From assembly GCF_022836845.1 (NCBI RefSeq), contig NZ_JAJNNZ010000010.1, positions 82,679 through 146,678 on the forward strand: 64,000 nucleotides of DNA, in the 5' to 3' direction. Positions 1 to 10,035 of the stretch are shown piece after piece (position 1 is the stretch's first letter; each line of letters begins with the position of its first letter). A model generated the notes under the pieces. It saw nothing but the letters and a program-made list of their open reading frames with translations, made no database searches and was not told the DNA's origin. This stretch comes from Vibrio gelatinilyticus (GTDB lineage: Bacteria > Pseudomonadota > Gammaproteobacteria > Enterobacterales > Vibrionaceae). The position numbers and the translations under genes were made by a program.

Positions 1-395
1 AAAAAGATGGCATTGTCCATCGTATTTATCCCGCATTGTCGACTGAGCAAGCACAGAGCTATTTGCAGGAATTGATCGATCTCTTCGTCACTGGTCAAGA
101 CGAGGCGCTGGCCTATTTTCCAGAAACGGCAATGGCCGGAGTGGAAGCCAACTTCAGTCGGGGAGTGTGGACACCAAATGATGAAAAAATGCTGACTAAA
201 ATGGAAGTTCGTTTTTGTGGGGGCTTTATGGCAACGGGTGAAGGAAGCAATGTGTATATTGCTCGAGTTTGGCCTAAATGGAGTGAAGAACTTGCACAAG
301 CAGCGAAGCATTTGGCCTGTCGTGTGCTTGAAGCTCCACGAACCTTTAGTCAAAGTCCCGAAGAGTTTTATCAGCCAAATTCAGCGAGTGATTGA
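1..395 (+). CDS. recC: RecC (exonuclease V gamma subunit), 3' end only
   Basis: The reading frame is open from the left edge of the window (frame beginning at base 3) and ends at a TGA at 393-395, so only about 130 C-terminal residues are visible. Text such as FGGFMATGEGSNVY-like blocks and a tail rich in Trp/Pro fits the RecC C-terminus, and recB and recD follow on the same strand, which makes the assignment firm. RecC is the Chi-recognising subunit of the RecBCD helicase-nuclease that processes double-strand ends. No start is present in this window. About 210 bases separate it from recB; the ptrA gene found between recC and recB in E. coli is absent. Confidence 0.85.
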   Translation, partial: KDGIVHRIYPALSTEQAQSYLQELIDLFVTGQDEALAYFPETAMAGVEANFSRGVWTPNDEKMLTKMEVRFCGGFMATGEGSNVYIARVWPKWSEELAQAAKHLACRVLEAPRTFSQSPEEFYQPNSASD

Positions 396-605
396 GAAAG
401 GGAGTGGCCGCCAGGAAATTATTATATGTAGGGATTTTACTGTACGGCCACAGGGTCAGAGGGACCACAAATTCTATGCGCGGATAGTAAAGAACCAATG
501 ACTTTGAGTCCGTGAAATAGATCCCATTCCATAGCGAAGAATTAAATAAATATCCAATAATGTTCTGTTTTAGATCTTGGTTCACAACGATAGAGTTTTT
601 TCTTT

Positions 606-3600
606 ATGTCAAAGAGTTACATTAATCCCCCCGTTTCATTGAACGCGCTCTCTTTCCCTCTTCACGGGGCAAGGTTGATTGAAGCATCGGCAGGTACGGG
701 GAAAACATTTACCATTGCGGGTTTGTATTTAAGATTATTGTTAGGTCATGGCGATGAGGGCTCTCGTCACCATCAACCTTTGACAGTGGATCAAATTCTG
801 GTGGTGACGTTTACAGAAGCAGCAACGGCTGAGTTGCGTGATCGTATTCGTGCACGTATTCACCAAGCCCGCATTGCGTTTGCCAGAGGGAGCAGTGATG
901 ATCCCATCATAGCGCCTTTGCTCGAGCAAATTATCGATCGCCGTTTTGCTGTCAATACCTTGCTTCAAGCAGAGCGCCAAATGGATGAAGCCGCGGTTTA
1001 CACCATTCATGGTTTTTGTCAAAGAACCCTTACTCAAAACGCGTTTGAATCGGGATCTCGATTTAACAACGAGTTCATCACCGATGAGACTCGTTTAAAG
1101 GCTCAAGTGGTCGCAGATTTCTGGCGTAGTCATTTTTACCCACTGTCCATGGAATTGACCAGTGAGGTTCGTAAGCTATGGTCCACACCGTCAGCCCTAC
1201 TAGCCGATATAGGTCGTTATTTAACGGGGCCAGAGGTTGACCTACAAGGGACTGGTCAAGCGCAAGACTTGCATCAGCTTCACCAAGATAACTTAAAGGC
1301 TATTCAAGACATTAAGCGTACCTGGCTCGAAGCAACGAAAGATATTCTGGGCTGCATTAGCGATTCGGGGGTAAATAAACGCAGCTACACCAAAAAGTCA
1401 CTGCCTACATGGATTGACAATGTTACTCGTTGGGCTGAGCAGGAGACTCTTGATTATTATTACCCAGATGTGATTGAAAGGTTTTCTCAGGCCGTTTTGA
1501 TAGACAAAACACCGAAAGGAGAGCCACCTGTTCACTCGGTATTTTCTGCAATCGAAAAGTTTCTCGCCGAGCCACCAGAGCTAAAAACACCGCTATTGGC
1601 GATCGCCATAGGGCACTGCCGTCAGGCACTTTCACAAGCAAAACAAAGAAAGCAGTGGTTGTCATTTGATGATCTACTAACGCAACTTTCGGCGTCGTTG
1701 TCGTTGGACAATGGTGATTTATTGGCTGAGAAGATACGCAGTCAGTATCCAGTTGCGATGATTGATGAATTTCAAGACACCGACCCACTTCAATATCAGA
1801 TATTCAGCGATGTTTACCTCAAGCACCCTGAGTGCGGCTGGTTTATGATTGGCGATCCTAAGCAGGCCATCTACGGCTTCCGAGGCGCAGATATCTTTAC
1901 CTATATCAGAGCAAGAAATCAGGTCACGGATCACTATACTCTGGCCACTAACTGGCGTTCGAGTGAGTCAATGGTCAATTGCGTCAATCAACTCTTTTCA
2001 CAGGCCTCATCTCCTTTTATTTATGACCAAGATATTCCTTTTGTGCCCGTGTCCGCAAGCCCTGTCGCCTCTAACCGACACTGGACATTAGAAGATAATC
2101 CGCAACCAGCCCTTCAGTTTTGGTTACAAGATGCGGATAAACCTGTGTCGAAGGGCGACTATCAGGACACGATGGCAATAGCCACTGCGCAACATATCAT
2201 GCAAGTGCTGAGCAAAGCTCAACAGGGACAAGCACGACTTATCAATGACCAGAAAACCAGCCCTATTAAGGCAGGAGATATTGCTGTTTTGGTGCGTACG
2301 GGAGCGGAAGGTCAGTTGATCAAACAGGCACTGGCCGACAAAGGTATTGCCAGCGTGTATCTCTCTAATCGTGATAGTGTTTTTTCTAGTACCGTCGCCA
2401 TGGATATGCTGCGACTGCTGCAAGGTGTGTGGTATCAGGAAGACGAACGACTACTTAAAGCCGTATTGGCCTCAGAGCTATTTTCTCTGTCAGCGGACAT
2501 ACTCGATAGCCTTAACAATGATGAAAACCTATGGGAGCAGATCGTGGCGGAATTTACCGGCTACCGTCTATTGTGGCAAAGCCGCGGCGTGTTGCCCATG
2601 TTACGCTCAGTACTTTTCACGCGTGATATCGCGAGTCGTTTATTGTCGCAATCGGGTGGAGAGCGATTACTCACCGATTTTCTGCATTTAGGCGAATTGT
2701 TGCAAGCTCAAAGGCAGGATCTAGAAAGCGAAAGTGCGTTAATGCGCTGGTTTGGTCAGGCTATTGAGGATGCCGAACAGGGCATCAGTGCGGCCGAAGA
2801 GCATATCCAGCGCCTTGAGTCAGAGAAGAATTTGGTGCAAATTATCACCATCCACAAGTCTAAAGGGTTGGAGTATGATCTGGTTTACCTACCATTTGTA
2901 TTGAGTTATCGAGAAGCCAGCGAAGCCAAGTATTACGATGAAATGTTGCAGAAGTCGACCCTGGATCTTCGTCAGTCACGCGAGGCATTGGCACAAGCCG
3001 ATAAAGAGCGCCTTGCTGAGGATTTGCGCTTAATCTATGTGGCGATTACACGTGCCGTGTACGGCTGCTTTGTCGGTGTAGCACCAATACGCAACGGCCG
3101 TTCGAGCAAAGAGCCCACCGGGGTTCATAGAAGTGCCATGGGGTACCTGCTTCAAAATGCTCTCGAGGGAGGAGTGGCAGAGCTGCAATCAGCGTTAACT
3201 AAGCTGCAAGGCTATCATCAGGCGATCGAGATTTGCCAACCTCCAGTGGGCGACTCAGAGCAATATATTGACAATCAGAGCAGTACTGAAGAGTTAACAG
3301 CACAATCGCTTAGTTGTGACATTGATAGTGATTGGAGAATTACCAGTTACTCAGGCATTGTTAAACAAGGTCATCACCATCACGACAATGAAGTGCTCAT
3401 TGAAGCTTCAGGGTTGGACATTGATTCGATAGATGAGCAGTCCGATGATGAAGTGGTTGAGCCTGAGGTGAATATTTATCACTTTCCTAAAGGCGCACAA
3501 CCCGGGACTTTCTTACACACGATTTTTGAGGAGGTTGAGTTTACCCTGTCTTCCTATTCAGAAGCCAACCAGTCCATAATCGCACACCTGCTTGAAAAGG

Positions 3601-4229
3601 AACAATACCCAGATCACTGGTTGCCCGTAATTCAGGATATGGTTGATCGTGTTTTAGACAAGCCGCTGGATGGCCAGTCGATGACCTTGAGAAGTAAAGG
3701 TAAAGATCAGCGCTTAGTCGAGATGGAATTTTTACTGCCAATTGAGGTGCTCGATGCCATCTCATTAAATAGCGTCATTCAAAAGTTTGATGAGCTGTCA
3801 GTAAGGGCATCTTCTCTAGGTTTTAAAACCGTGCGTGGCATGTTGAAAGGTTTCATTGACCTGGTCTTTGAACACGAGGGGAAATATTATGTTCTTGATT
3901 GGAAATCCAATCACTTAGGGGATGATCCCAGTCACTATCAACAATTTCAACTAGAGCAGGCAATGATTGATCATCGTTACGATCTGCAATATCAAATTTA
4001 CGCCTTGGCGCTGCATCGTTTCTTAAAATCACGGGTTGCGAATTATAGCTACAAACAACATTTCGGTGGCGTGTACTATCTTTTCCTCCGCGGTATTGAT
4101 GGTGTGGGTGATACGGGGATTTTCCACGCAAAGCCTAAGAAAGAGCTGCTGAACGAGTTGGATAATTTGATTTCGGGGAAAAAAATTCAGACAGCAGCAG
4201 CAAATGAACAGTTAGGAATGGACTTTTAA
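606..4229 (+). CDS. recB: RecB, exodeoxyribonuclease V beta subunit (helicase-nuclease)
   Basis: 1207 residues, close to the E. coli length (about 1180). The N-terminus carries the UvrD-type Walker A motif ASAGTGKT near residue 30; the Walker B/motif II text IDEFQDTDPLQY lies near residue 388; helicase motif V/VI-like text (TIHKSKGLEYDLVYLP, RLIYVAITRA) lies between about 750 and 820; the C-terminal RecB nuclease domain shows the catalytic VLDWKSNHLG block near residue 1095. RecB is the 3'-5' helicase and the only nuclease of RecBCD. The ATG at 606 aligns with the usual RecB N-terminus (LIEASAGTGKTFTIA about 25 residues in). The stop overlaps the recD start by one base (TAATG), indicating translational coupling. 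Confidence 0.97.
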   Translation: MSKSYINPPVSLNALSFPLHGARLIEASAGTGKTFTIAGLYLRLLLGHGDEGSRHHQPLTVDQILVVTFTEAATAELRDRIRARIHQARIAFARGSSDDPIIAPLLEQIIDRRFAVNTLLQAERQMDEAAVYTIHGFCQRTLTQNAFESGSRFNNEFITDETRLKAQVVADFWRSHFYPLSMELTSEVRKLWSTPSALLADIGRYLTGPEVDLQGTGQAQDLHQLHQDNLKAIQDIKRTWLEATKDILGCISDSGVNKRSYTKKSLPTWIDNVTRWAEQETLDYYYPDVIERFSQAVLIDKTPKGEPPVHSVFSAIEKFLAEPPELKTPLLAIAIGHCRQALSQAKQRKQWLSFDDLLTQLSASLSLDNGDLLAEKIRSQYPVAMIDEFQDTDPLQYQIFSDVYLKHPECGWFMIGDPKQAIYGFRGADIFTYIRARNQVTDHYTLATNWRSSESMVNCVNQLFSQASSPFIYDQDIPFVPVSASPVASNRHWTLEDNPQPALQFWLQDADKPVSKGDYQDTMAIATAQHIMQVLSKAQQGQARLINDQKTSPIKAGDIAVLVRTGAEGQLIKQALADKGIASVYLSNRDSVFSSTVAMDMLRLLQGVWYQEDERLLKAVLASELFSLSADILDSLNNDENLWEQIVAEFTGYRLLWQSRGVLPMLRSVLFTRDIASRLLSQSGGERLLTDFLHLGELLQAQRQDLESESALMRWFGQAIEDAEQGISAAEEHIQRLESEKNLVQIITIHKSKGLEYDLVYLPFVLSYREASEAKYYDEMLQKSTLDLRQSREALAQADKERLAEDLRLIYVAITRAVYGCFVGVAPIRNGRSSKEPTGVHRSAMGYLLQNALEGGVAELQSALTKLQGYHQAIEICQPPVGDSEQYIDNQSSTEELTAQSLSCDIDSDWRITSYSGIVKQGHHHHDNEVLIEASGLDIDSIDEQSDDEVVEPEVNIYHFPKGAQPGTFLHTIFEEVEFTLSSYSEANQSIIAHLLEKEQYPDHWLPVIQDMVDRVLDKPLDGQSMTLRSKGKDQRLVEMEFLLPIEVLDAISLNSVIQKFDELSVRASSLGFKTVRGMLKGFIDLVFEHEGKYYVLDWKSNHLGDDPSHYQQFQLEQAMIDHRYDLQYQIYALALHRFLKSRVANYSYKQHFGGVYYLFLRGIDGVGDTGIFHAKPKKELLNELDNLISGKKIQTAAANEQLGMDF

Positions 4230-6364
4230 TGTTAAACCAATCACCAGATTATCCATCTATTCTCGCGCTACTTTTTGAGAAAAAGGCTATTCGTCCGCTC
4301 GACTGGCAGTTTGCAAAATTTATTGGCGCAATTGAGCGCCATTGCACTGATGAGGTGATGTTTCTTGCCGCTTTGCTCAGTCAGCAGCTAGGGCAGGGGC
4401 ATATCTGTTTGCCGTTGATATTTTCATCGCAACTAACAGCGAGCGCGCAGCTTAATGTTTATGGCGAATTGGCCCAATTGATTGATGAGCGCGTCGCGAA
4501 GACTGATTGGCAGAGCGTCGTTCAGCTTTCAAGCACCATTGCTATTGATGATGTGGGGGATGGGGCTTCACCGTTAGTTTGGCAGTCAGGACGACTCTAC
4601 TTGCAACGCTATTTTGATTACGAGCAGCGTATTGGTCAGCGTTTGTATAACTTGGCGATGCCGATCACTATGTCGCCATCACAAGTTGAAAAAATGGCAA
4701 GCTTACTGGATCGACTCTTTTCCCGAGAGTACGGCTACTTGTTTGAACGTTTAGCGCAAGAAAGTGCCTTGGGCTCGACACAAGTAAAGCGTCAGCAAGT
4801 GGTGTGTGACTATCTCGATATTACGACCCCGAATGTTATCAACTGGGAACGTGTTGAAGACGTGATTGCTCAGGCCAAGACATCACAACACCTTGAGAAG
4901 CTTTCTGAGATCATCCCCCTTACCGCTTGCCTTAACTGGCAAAAAGTTGCGGCAGCGGTTGCCTTAACAAGGCGTTTTGCCGTGATCTCTGGAGGGCCGG
5001 GTACAGGAAAAACCACCACGGTGACAAAATTGCTTGCGGCTCTGGTAGAGCAAGGTAACGAACAGCAGCAGAGCCTGTCGATTAAGTTGGTGGCACCAAC
5101 CGGAAAAGCCGCTGCACGATTAACAGAATCGATAGGTAAAGCGTTAAATCAGTTGGCCATTGATCCAGAAGTCAAAGCGCAGATCCCAACGGAGTCGAGT
5201 ACACTGCACCGCTTGCTGGGAGCAATCCCGAATCAGGCCGAATACCGTCATAACAGCAAAAACCCGCTTCACTTAGATGTGTTAGTGCTCGATGAAGCGT
5301 CTATGGTGGACTTGTCCATGATGTACAAATTGCTGCAAGCTCTTCCGAAACATGCAAGGCTGATCCTGCTAGGGGATAAAGATCAGTTGGCGTCGGTTGA
5401 AGCCGGAGCAGTACTGGCGGATATCTGTGCATTTACCGAGCACGGCTACAGTAGTGAGCAAAATGATGCGATCAGGCGTCTGACTCAGTTTGATTGCTCG
5501 TTGGAGTCCAGACTAGGTGGTTCGGCAATCGGTGACAGCTTATGTGTGTTGCAAAAAAGCTATCGATTTGACGCCCGATCAGGAATAGGCCAACTGGCGA
5601 AGAGCGTGAACAATGGCGATGTGCCAGGCTTTCGCCGAGTTTGGGAGCAGGGATTTAACGATATTGAGTGGCAACCGCTTAGTGCCGATGCGTATCAAAA
5701 GTTGATCGCTAGGATGGCGTCGGTATATCGTCCCTATATCAGTGCGATTGCCGAAGAACCTGAGATTAACTTGCGTGGGGAGCCACTGCTTAATTGGCAG
5801 CATCAACACGCTCTGGCCGCTCTTAACCTTTTTGCGAAGAACCGATTGTTGTGCGCAGTACGCGAGGGAGATTTTGGAGTCGTAGGCGTGAATCAACGTA
5901 TTGAAGGGCGTTTAAAGCAACGTGGCATTATCGTTAACAAGGACGATACATGGTATCAGGGACGCCCAATTATGGTGACAAAAAACGATCACGGACTTGG
6001 GCTTTTTAATGGGGATATTGGTCTTTGTATGTGGGATCACTCGAGTGAGGTACCTAGGCTTAAAGTTTTTTTTGAGTTACCTGACGGTTCAATCAAATCG
6101 GTACTGCCAAGTCGCGTGCCTGAACACGAGACGGCTTATGCCATGACCATTCATAAATCGCAGGGAAGTGAATTTGAACACACCTTCTTGTTGTTGCCCG
6201 CGGACTACTCGCCAATTTTAACCAAAGAGTTGATATATACCGGGATAACTAGGGCCAAGCATCAGTTGTCGCTTATTGCGGATGCGAGCGTATTGGCTAA
6301 GGGGATCCGTCAGGTGACGGTAAGGCACAGTGGCTTAATAGATAAGTTGGCAGGAAAAGGGTAG
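4229..6364 (+). CDS. recD: RecD, exodeoxyribonuclease V alpha subunit (5'-3' helicase)
   Basis: 711 residues. The Walker A motif GGPGTGKTTT is near residue 253, Walker B (LVLDEASMVDL) near residue 355, and the C-terminal superfamily 1B motif (YAMTIHKSQGSEF) near residue 640, all typical of RecD. It is the fast 5'-3' motor of RecBCD and activates the RecB nuclease. It is roughly 100 residues longer than E. coli RecD (608); the extra length appears spread through the N-terminal third and a loop around residues 400-430. The ATG overlaps the recB stop by one base. No clear terminator follows. Confidence 0.97.
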   Translation: MLNQSPDYPSILALLFEKKAIRPLDWQFAKFIGAIERHCTDEVMFLAALLSQQLGQGHICLPLIFSSQLTASAQLNVYGELAQLIDERVAKTDWQSVVQLSSTIAIDDVGDGASPLVWQSGRLYLQRYFDYEQRIGQRLYNLAMPITMSPSQVEKMASLLDRLFSREYGYLFERLAQESALGSTQVKRQQVVCDYLDITTPNVINWERVEDVIAQAKTSQHLEKLSEIIPLTACLNWQKVAAAVALTRRFAVISGGPGTGKTTTVTKLLAALVEQGNEQQQSLSIKLVAPTGKAAARLTESIGKALNQLAIDPEVKAQIPTESSTLHRLLGAIPNQAEYRHNSKNPLHLDVLVLDEASMVDLSMMYKLLQALPKHARLILLGDKDQLASVEAGAVLADICAFTEHGYSSEQNDAIRRLTQFDCSLESRLGGSAIGDSLCVLQKSYRFDARSGIGQLAKSVNNGDVPGFRRVWEQGFNDIEWQPLSADAYQKLIARMASVYRPYISAIAEEPEINLRGEPLLNWQHQHALAALNLFAKNRLLCAVREGDFGVVGVNQRIEGRLKQRGIIVNKDDTWYQGRPIMVTKNDHGLGLFNGDIGLCMWDHSSEVPRLKVFFELPDGSIKSVLPSRVPEHETAYAMTIHKSQGSEFEHTFLLLPADYSPILTKELIYTGITRAKHQLSLIADASVLAKGIRQVTVRHSGLIDKLAGKG

Positions 6365-6400
6365 AACGACACCGTCCTTGGTGAGCTTGGCAGATGGTGG

Positions 6401-6586
6401 TTAGTCAAAAGCCTCGGTAAAAGTGATGGTATTGATTTGGTACTGTTCTTGATAAAGGAGTATCAGTGAGCGGATTGGTTCACTTGCAGGAAACACGCAG
6501 TGAACGTTCAGTCCGCGGAGAAAATGGTTTTCTGCCATATCCCAGAAACTCTGGGTGGAATTACAAATGATGGTGCGCATAGACAT
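6401..6586 (-). CDS. Small hypothetical protein (61 aa)
   Basis: An open frame on the minus strand begins ATGTCTATGCGC and is preceded by a weak purine-rich AAGAG element. The 61-residue product has no signal peptide, no obvious membrane segment and no motif I recognise. It sits alone between recD (which reads towards it) and argA on the same strand. The coding case rests only on frame length, a plausible start and the absence of any competing gene, so it may be spurious. No function is proposed. Confidence 0.4.
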   Translation of the reverse strand: MSMRTIICNSTQSFWDMAENHFLRGLNVHCVFPASEPIRSLILLYQEQYQINTITFTEAFD

Positions 6587-6730
6587 TGCTCTTAATTACT
6601 TAACACGTGGTGTTTGTAGCAATCCGTGCACGCTCAGTTCACCAAAAATCGCATGAATACTGAGAGTCCTGTCGCAAATACTGCTTGCGTTTGTTGGAAT
6701 TTTAACCAAGTTGACCCGCGAATGAAAGGA

Positions 6731-6768
6731 GCAAATGCAAATAATTTCATTCAATCATTTGCATTTGC
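6731..6768. repeat. 12-bp inverted repeat with trinucleotide-like core downstream of argA
   Basis: GCAAATGCAAAT at 6731-6742 is the exact reverse complement of ATTTGCATTTGC at 6757-6768, with a 14-nt loop; the right arm continues as a third ATTTGC-type unit to about 6774. It abuts the argA stop at 6780, so on the minus strand it would form a hairpin just after the stop codon. There is no long T-run, so it is not a standard intrinsic terminator. Confidence 0.6.
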
Positions 6769-6779
6769 ATTTGCAGCGT

Positions 6780-8120
6780 CTAATAGACTTTTAGCGACAA
6801 AATCTTTGATTTCCTTTGATAATTATAGAGATCTTGCTTTGCCATAGGTAAGGATTCAACCCCAATTTCATGGAAGCCTTGCTCTCGGAACCAGTGCAGA
6901 CTGTGAGTCGTAAGTACAAAGATTTGTTCGATCTTTTTCGCTTTTGATTGATGCTTCATGTGGTTGAGCAGCACTGCGCCGCGATTGCCATCTCGGTAGT
7001 CCCGGTGAATCGCCACGCAGGCCATTTCTGCCATTTGTTCATCAGGGTAGGGGTAGAGTGCCGCGCAACCGATGACCAAACCATCTTTCTCGATCAATGT
7101 GAATTGATGGATTTCTTGTTCAAGTTGCTCTCGTGAACGTCGAACCAAAATTCCTTGTTCTTCCAAAGGTCGAATAAGATCAAATATGCCGCCGATATCG
7201 TCTATGTTAGCTTGTCTGACTTGTTCTGCACTTGCCATAACCATTTGAGTTCCAATGCCATCAAACGAGAACAGTTCTTGAATTAGTGCACCATCAAGCT
7301 TGTAACTAATTAGATGACAGCGGGGCACACCTGCACGACAAGCCATTTTGGCTCCGTGTAGAAAGCGCAAAATGCCATTATCTGGGCTGTTGTCCTTGTC
7401 TTGTTGCTTTTCCAATCGAGCAGAGATATCGTCGGCTTCGCTTGGGAACAACTCGGCAATGGCGTTGCCCTCTCGATCAAGCACCCCTTGCTCAGAACAA
7501 AACCCAATTAGCTTCTCGGCTTTTAGTTTGATGGCAACTTGAGTCGCGACATCTTCTGATAGTAAGTTGAACGATTCGCCAGTCACAGAGCCAGCAACGG
7601 GCCCGAGGAGCACAATCGAGCCTTGCTCTAATACTCGGTTAATACCTTGGGTATCAATGCGCCTGACTTTACCACTATGACAATAGTCCACCCCATCATC
7701 GACACCGAGTGGTTGGGCAATGACAAAGTTGCCGCTCACAACGTTAAGTTGTGTGCCAGCCATAGGCGTATTGTTTAGGCTCATCGACAACTTAGCTGTA
7801 ATGGCAAGTTGCAGCTGCCCCGTTGCTTGCATGACATAGTTTAAGCATTGCTCGTCGGTTACACGAGTCTGTTTGTGGTAAGGCGCATGGTAGTTATTGC
7901 TTTGCAGTATTTGGTTTATTTGTGGCCTGGCACCATGCACGAGAACCAGTTTTACACCCAAACTATGCAATAAAGCGATATCGCTGATGATGTTAGCAAA
8001 GTTTTTATCCGCGACGGCCTCACCGCTCAACGTGATGACCATTGTCTTACCACGATGGGCATTAACGTAAGGGGTAGATTGTCGAAACCCTTCGACCAGT
8101 GCGGTGCTGCGTATTTTCAC
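6780..8120 (-). CDS. argA: N-acetylglutamate synthase (ArgA)
   Basis: 446 residues, the usual length for the classical ArgA. The N-terminal amino-acid-kinase-like domain (about 1-290) shows [14 protein letters not shown] and [11 protein letters not shown]; the C-terminal GNAT domain (about 300-440) shows [12 protein letters not shown] and ends in a basic tail. It makes N-acetylglutamate, the first step of arginine synthesis, and is normally feedback-inhibited by arginine. The start is GTG at 8118-8120 with an AAGGAG ribosome site 8 bases upstream. A near-consensus ARG box lies about 30 bases upstream of the start, consistent with ArgR repression. Confidence 0.96.
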   Translation of the reverse strand: MKIRSTALVEGFRQSTPYVNAHRGKTMVITLSGEAVADKNFANIISDIALLHSLGVKLVLVHGARPQINQILQSNNYHAPYHKQTRVTDEQCLNYVMQATGQLQLAITAKLSMSLNNTPMAGTQLNVVSGNFVIAQPLGVDDGVDYCHSGKVRRIDTQGINRVLEQGSIVLLGPVAGSVTGESFNLLSEDVATQVAIKLKAEKLIGFCSEQGVLDREGNAIAELFPSEADDISARLEKQQDKDNSPDNGILRFLHGAKMACRAGVPRCHLISYKLDGALIQELFSFDGIGTQMVMASAEQVRQANIDDIGGIFDLIRPLEEQGILVRRSREQLEQEIHQFTLIEKDGLVIGCAALYPYPDEQMAEMACVAIHRDYRDGNRGAVLLNHMKHQSKAKKIEQIFVLTTHSLHWFREQGFHEIGVESLPMAKQDLYNYQRKSKILSLKVY

Positions 8121-8151
8121 TCAGATAACTCCTTTATATTTATGCTTAAAT

Positions 8152-8169
8152 AATGACTTTTTATTCAGA
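8152..8169 (-). promoter_or_regulatory. Predicted ARG box (ArgR operator) upstream of argA
   Basis: AATGACTTTTTATTCAGA fits the 18-bp ARG box WNTGAATWWWWATTCANW with one mismatch (C for A at position 6). A weaker second copy can be aligned at 8131-8148, three bases away, which is the usual spacing of paired ARG boxes, but it matches only about 6 of the 10 core positions. Confidence 0.65.
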
Positions 8170-8284
8170 TAAGTGCAAGTGTAAATTTTTGGAAGCAAGC
8201 GCAAATAAATACGAGACTAGATTCCTAATTATTTCAGATAAACGTAAAGTGATAGGTTCTTAAGAAAGGTGTCTAAGGTGTGGT

Positions 8285-8725
8285 ATGGGATCAAATACCG
8301 ATGGTATTGCTAACGAAGTGATTGTAGAAGACGCGCTTCGCCCGAATAAATGGTTAGAGCGCTCATTATTACTACTGGCTTTAATCGGAACCGTTGCGGT
8401 TGCCAGCTTATACAGTGACCTTTACCAGCGATTTAAAGAATACAACAATCCGAAGTCGATGGTATTCGGTACGTGGACAGAGCAAGGCGCTGCTCCCTTT
8501 AGCACTGATGCCTTTACTTTGAGCCCATTAGGCGTGTTAGTGAACAGCCGCATTGTCGCAACCGATTTTGCCTGGGATGGCAATGAGCTGAGTTATCAGC
8601 AAGGCGGAGTCGAGCATCGCTATCAGATCATCAATGAGACAAAGACTGAAATGCGCAAGGTTTCACCAACCTATTACAGCCCTTTGTTTGTATTGTCAGG
8701 AAAACACAAAAAAAACCTACGTTAA
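8285..8725 (+). CDS. DUF2850 family membrane-anchored protein
   Basis: 146 residues. One hydrophobic segment at about residues 27-45 (LLLLALIGTVAVASLY) preceded by charged residues suggests a single N-terminal transmembrane anchor with the remainder outside the cytoplasm. The C-terminal part contains FGTWTEQGA and ends in a basic KHKKNLR tail. I recognise it as the Vibrio DUF2850 family; the function is unknown. It is divergent from argA across about 160 bases and lies 70 bases before mltA on the same strand. Confidence 0.75.
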   Translation: MGSNTDGIANEVIVEDALRPNKWLERSLLLLALIGTVAVASLYSDLYQRFKEYNNPKSMVFGTWTEQGAAPFSTDAFTLSPLGVLVNSRIVATDFAWDGNELSYQQGGVEHRYQIINETKTEMRKVSPTYYSPLFVLSGKHKKNLR

Positions 8726-8794
8726 TTACGCTAATCATTGAGATTTCCTTTGGAGTTTGCCATTCTGAATGCATCAACTCTGAGGGATAACAAC

Positions 8795-9952
8795 TTGATA
8801 AAACGACTTTTACCGTTAGCATCTGTACTCATTATTTTTGGATGTGCTCAACCTACCGAGCGAGCACAGCAATATAAGGATGGCGAATTAACCGCCCTTC
8901 TCAATCAAACCACGCAGATTGAGTCAAACCAGCCTCGCAATTTTACTACTTTTGCACGTCAAGCTGAGCAAGTGACCAACAATTCACCCTCTATGGCTGA
9001 GACTTATACGCCTCTTTATGAGCAGCTTAAAGTATGGGCTGAGCAAAGTGGTGACCCTAAACAGTTAGCACAATACGGCGTTCAGTCAGCCCAAATGGGC
9101 GGAGGTGACAATAAGGGGAATGTCCTGTTTACGGGTTATTTTTCGCCGGTGATGGAGCTAAGACATCAACCTGACGCAACGTTCAAATATCCTGTTTATG
9201 GGTTACCTGAGTGCGATGAAGAGTGTCCGACACGAGCGGAAATTTACGCAGGAGCCCTCAACGGCCAAGGTTTAGAGCTCGGTTATGCAGAAAACCTCAT
9301 TGATCCTTTTATCATGGAAATTCAAGGTAGTGGCTTTGTGCATTTTGAAGATGATGACACGTTAGAGTATTTCGCTTATGCCGGGAAAAATAACAAAGCC
9401 TATGTCAGCATTGGCCGTGTTTTGATAGAGCAGGGGCAGATCCCTAAAGAGAAAATGTCGTTAAAGGCGATTAAAGACTGGGTTGAAACACAAGATGATG
9501 CAACCGTTCAAGCGCTTTTAGAAGAAAACACGTCTTTTGTTTTTTTCCAGCCACGCTCAGCGGCTCCGGTAACAGGAACTGCTGGGATCCCGTTATTACC
9601 AATGGCCTCGGTAGCGGGTGATCGCACTGCATTTCCAATGGGTACCCCAATTTTAGCTGAAGTCCCTTTGCTAAACGCCGATGGTAGTTGGAGTGGTGCA
9701 CACGAATTGCGTTTGCTGATTGTTCTCGATACTGGTGGTGCGGTAAAAGGTAATCACTTCGATTTGTATCATGGAATGGGCGACTATGCCGGAACACAAG
9801 CTGGGCATTACCGTCACTTTGGTCGAGTCTGGAAGCTCGGGCTAGAAAACTCACCCACGCAAACCCCTTGGGCGATGCCACCCGAAGAGACAGAAGATGC
9901 GCCAACAGAAACACCTGAAGCGCCAACAGAAACACCAACGCAAACAGAGTAA
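8795..9952 (+). CDS. mltA: Membrane-bound lytic murein transglycosylase A (MltA)
   Basis: With a TTG start at 8795 (preceded by GAGGG) the product is 385 residues and opens with a lipoprotein signal peptide ending in the lipobox IFGC, so it is an outer-membrane lipoprotein. An upstream in-frame start at 8738 would add 19 residues before the signal sequence and is unlikely. Family text includes VLFTGYFSPVMELR, MEIQGSGFVHFED and the C-terminal 3D domain with LIVLDTGGAVKGNHFDLY, whose aspartates are catalytic in the family. It cleaves glycan strands to 1,6-anhydromuropeptides. The last 25 residues are a Pro/Thr/Glu-rich tail encoded partly by a 17-base direct repeat. Confidence 0.94.
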   Translation: MIKRLLPLASVLIIFGCAQPTERAQQYKDGELTALLNQTTQIESNQPRNFTTFARQAEQVTNNSPSMAETYTPLYEQLKVWAEQSGDPKQLAQYGVQSAQMGGGDNKGNVLFTGYFSPVMELRHQPDATFKYPVYGLPECDEECPTRAEIYAGALNGQGLELGYAENLIDPFIMEIQGSGFVHFEDDDTLEYFAYAGKNNKAYVSIGRVLIEQGQIPKEKMSLKAIKDWVETQDDATVQALLEENTSFVFFQPRSAAPVTGTAGIPLLPMASVAGDRTAFPMGTPILAEVPLLNADGSWSGAHELRLLIVLDTGGAVKGNHFDLYHGMGDYAGTQAGHYRHFGRVWKLGLENSPTQTPWAMPPEETEDAPTETPEAPTETPTQTE

Positions 9953-9977
9953 CAGGCGGTGTAGAAGTTGATTTTTT

Positions 9978-10015
9978 AATAAAGAGTGCGTATAAATCGC
10001 ACTCTTTATTTTTTT
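9978..10015 (+). terminator. Rho-independent terminator after mltA
   Basis: A 13-bp perfect stem (arms 9978-9990 and 9998-10010) with a 7-nt loop is followed by a T-run to 10015. Confidence 0.9.
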
Positions 10016-10035
10016 ACGCTTGCTGGGTATTCGTA

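Noticed and set aside
6626..6847. Plus-strand ORF over the argA 3' end
   Set aside because: It is antisense to conserved ArgA sequence and spans the inverted repeat; no family resemblance.
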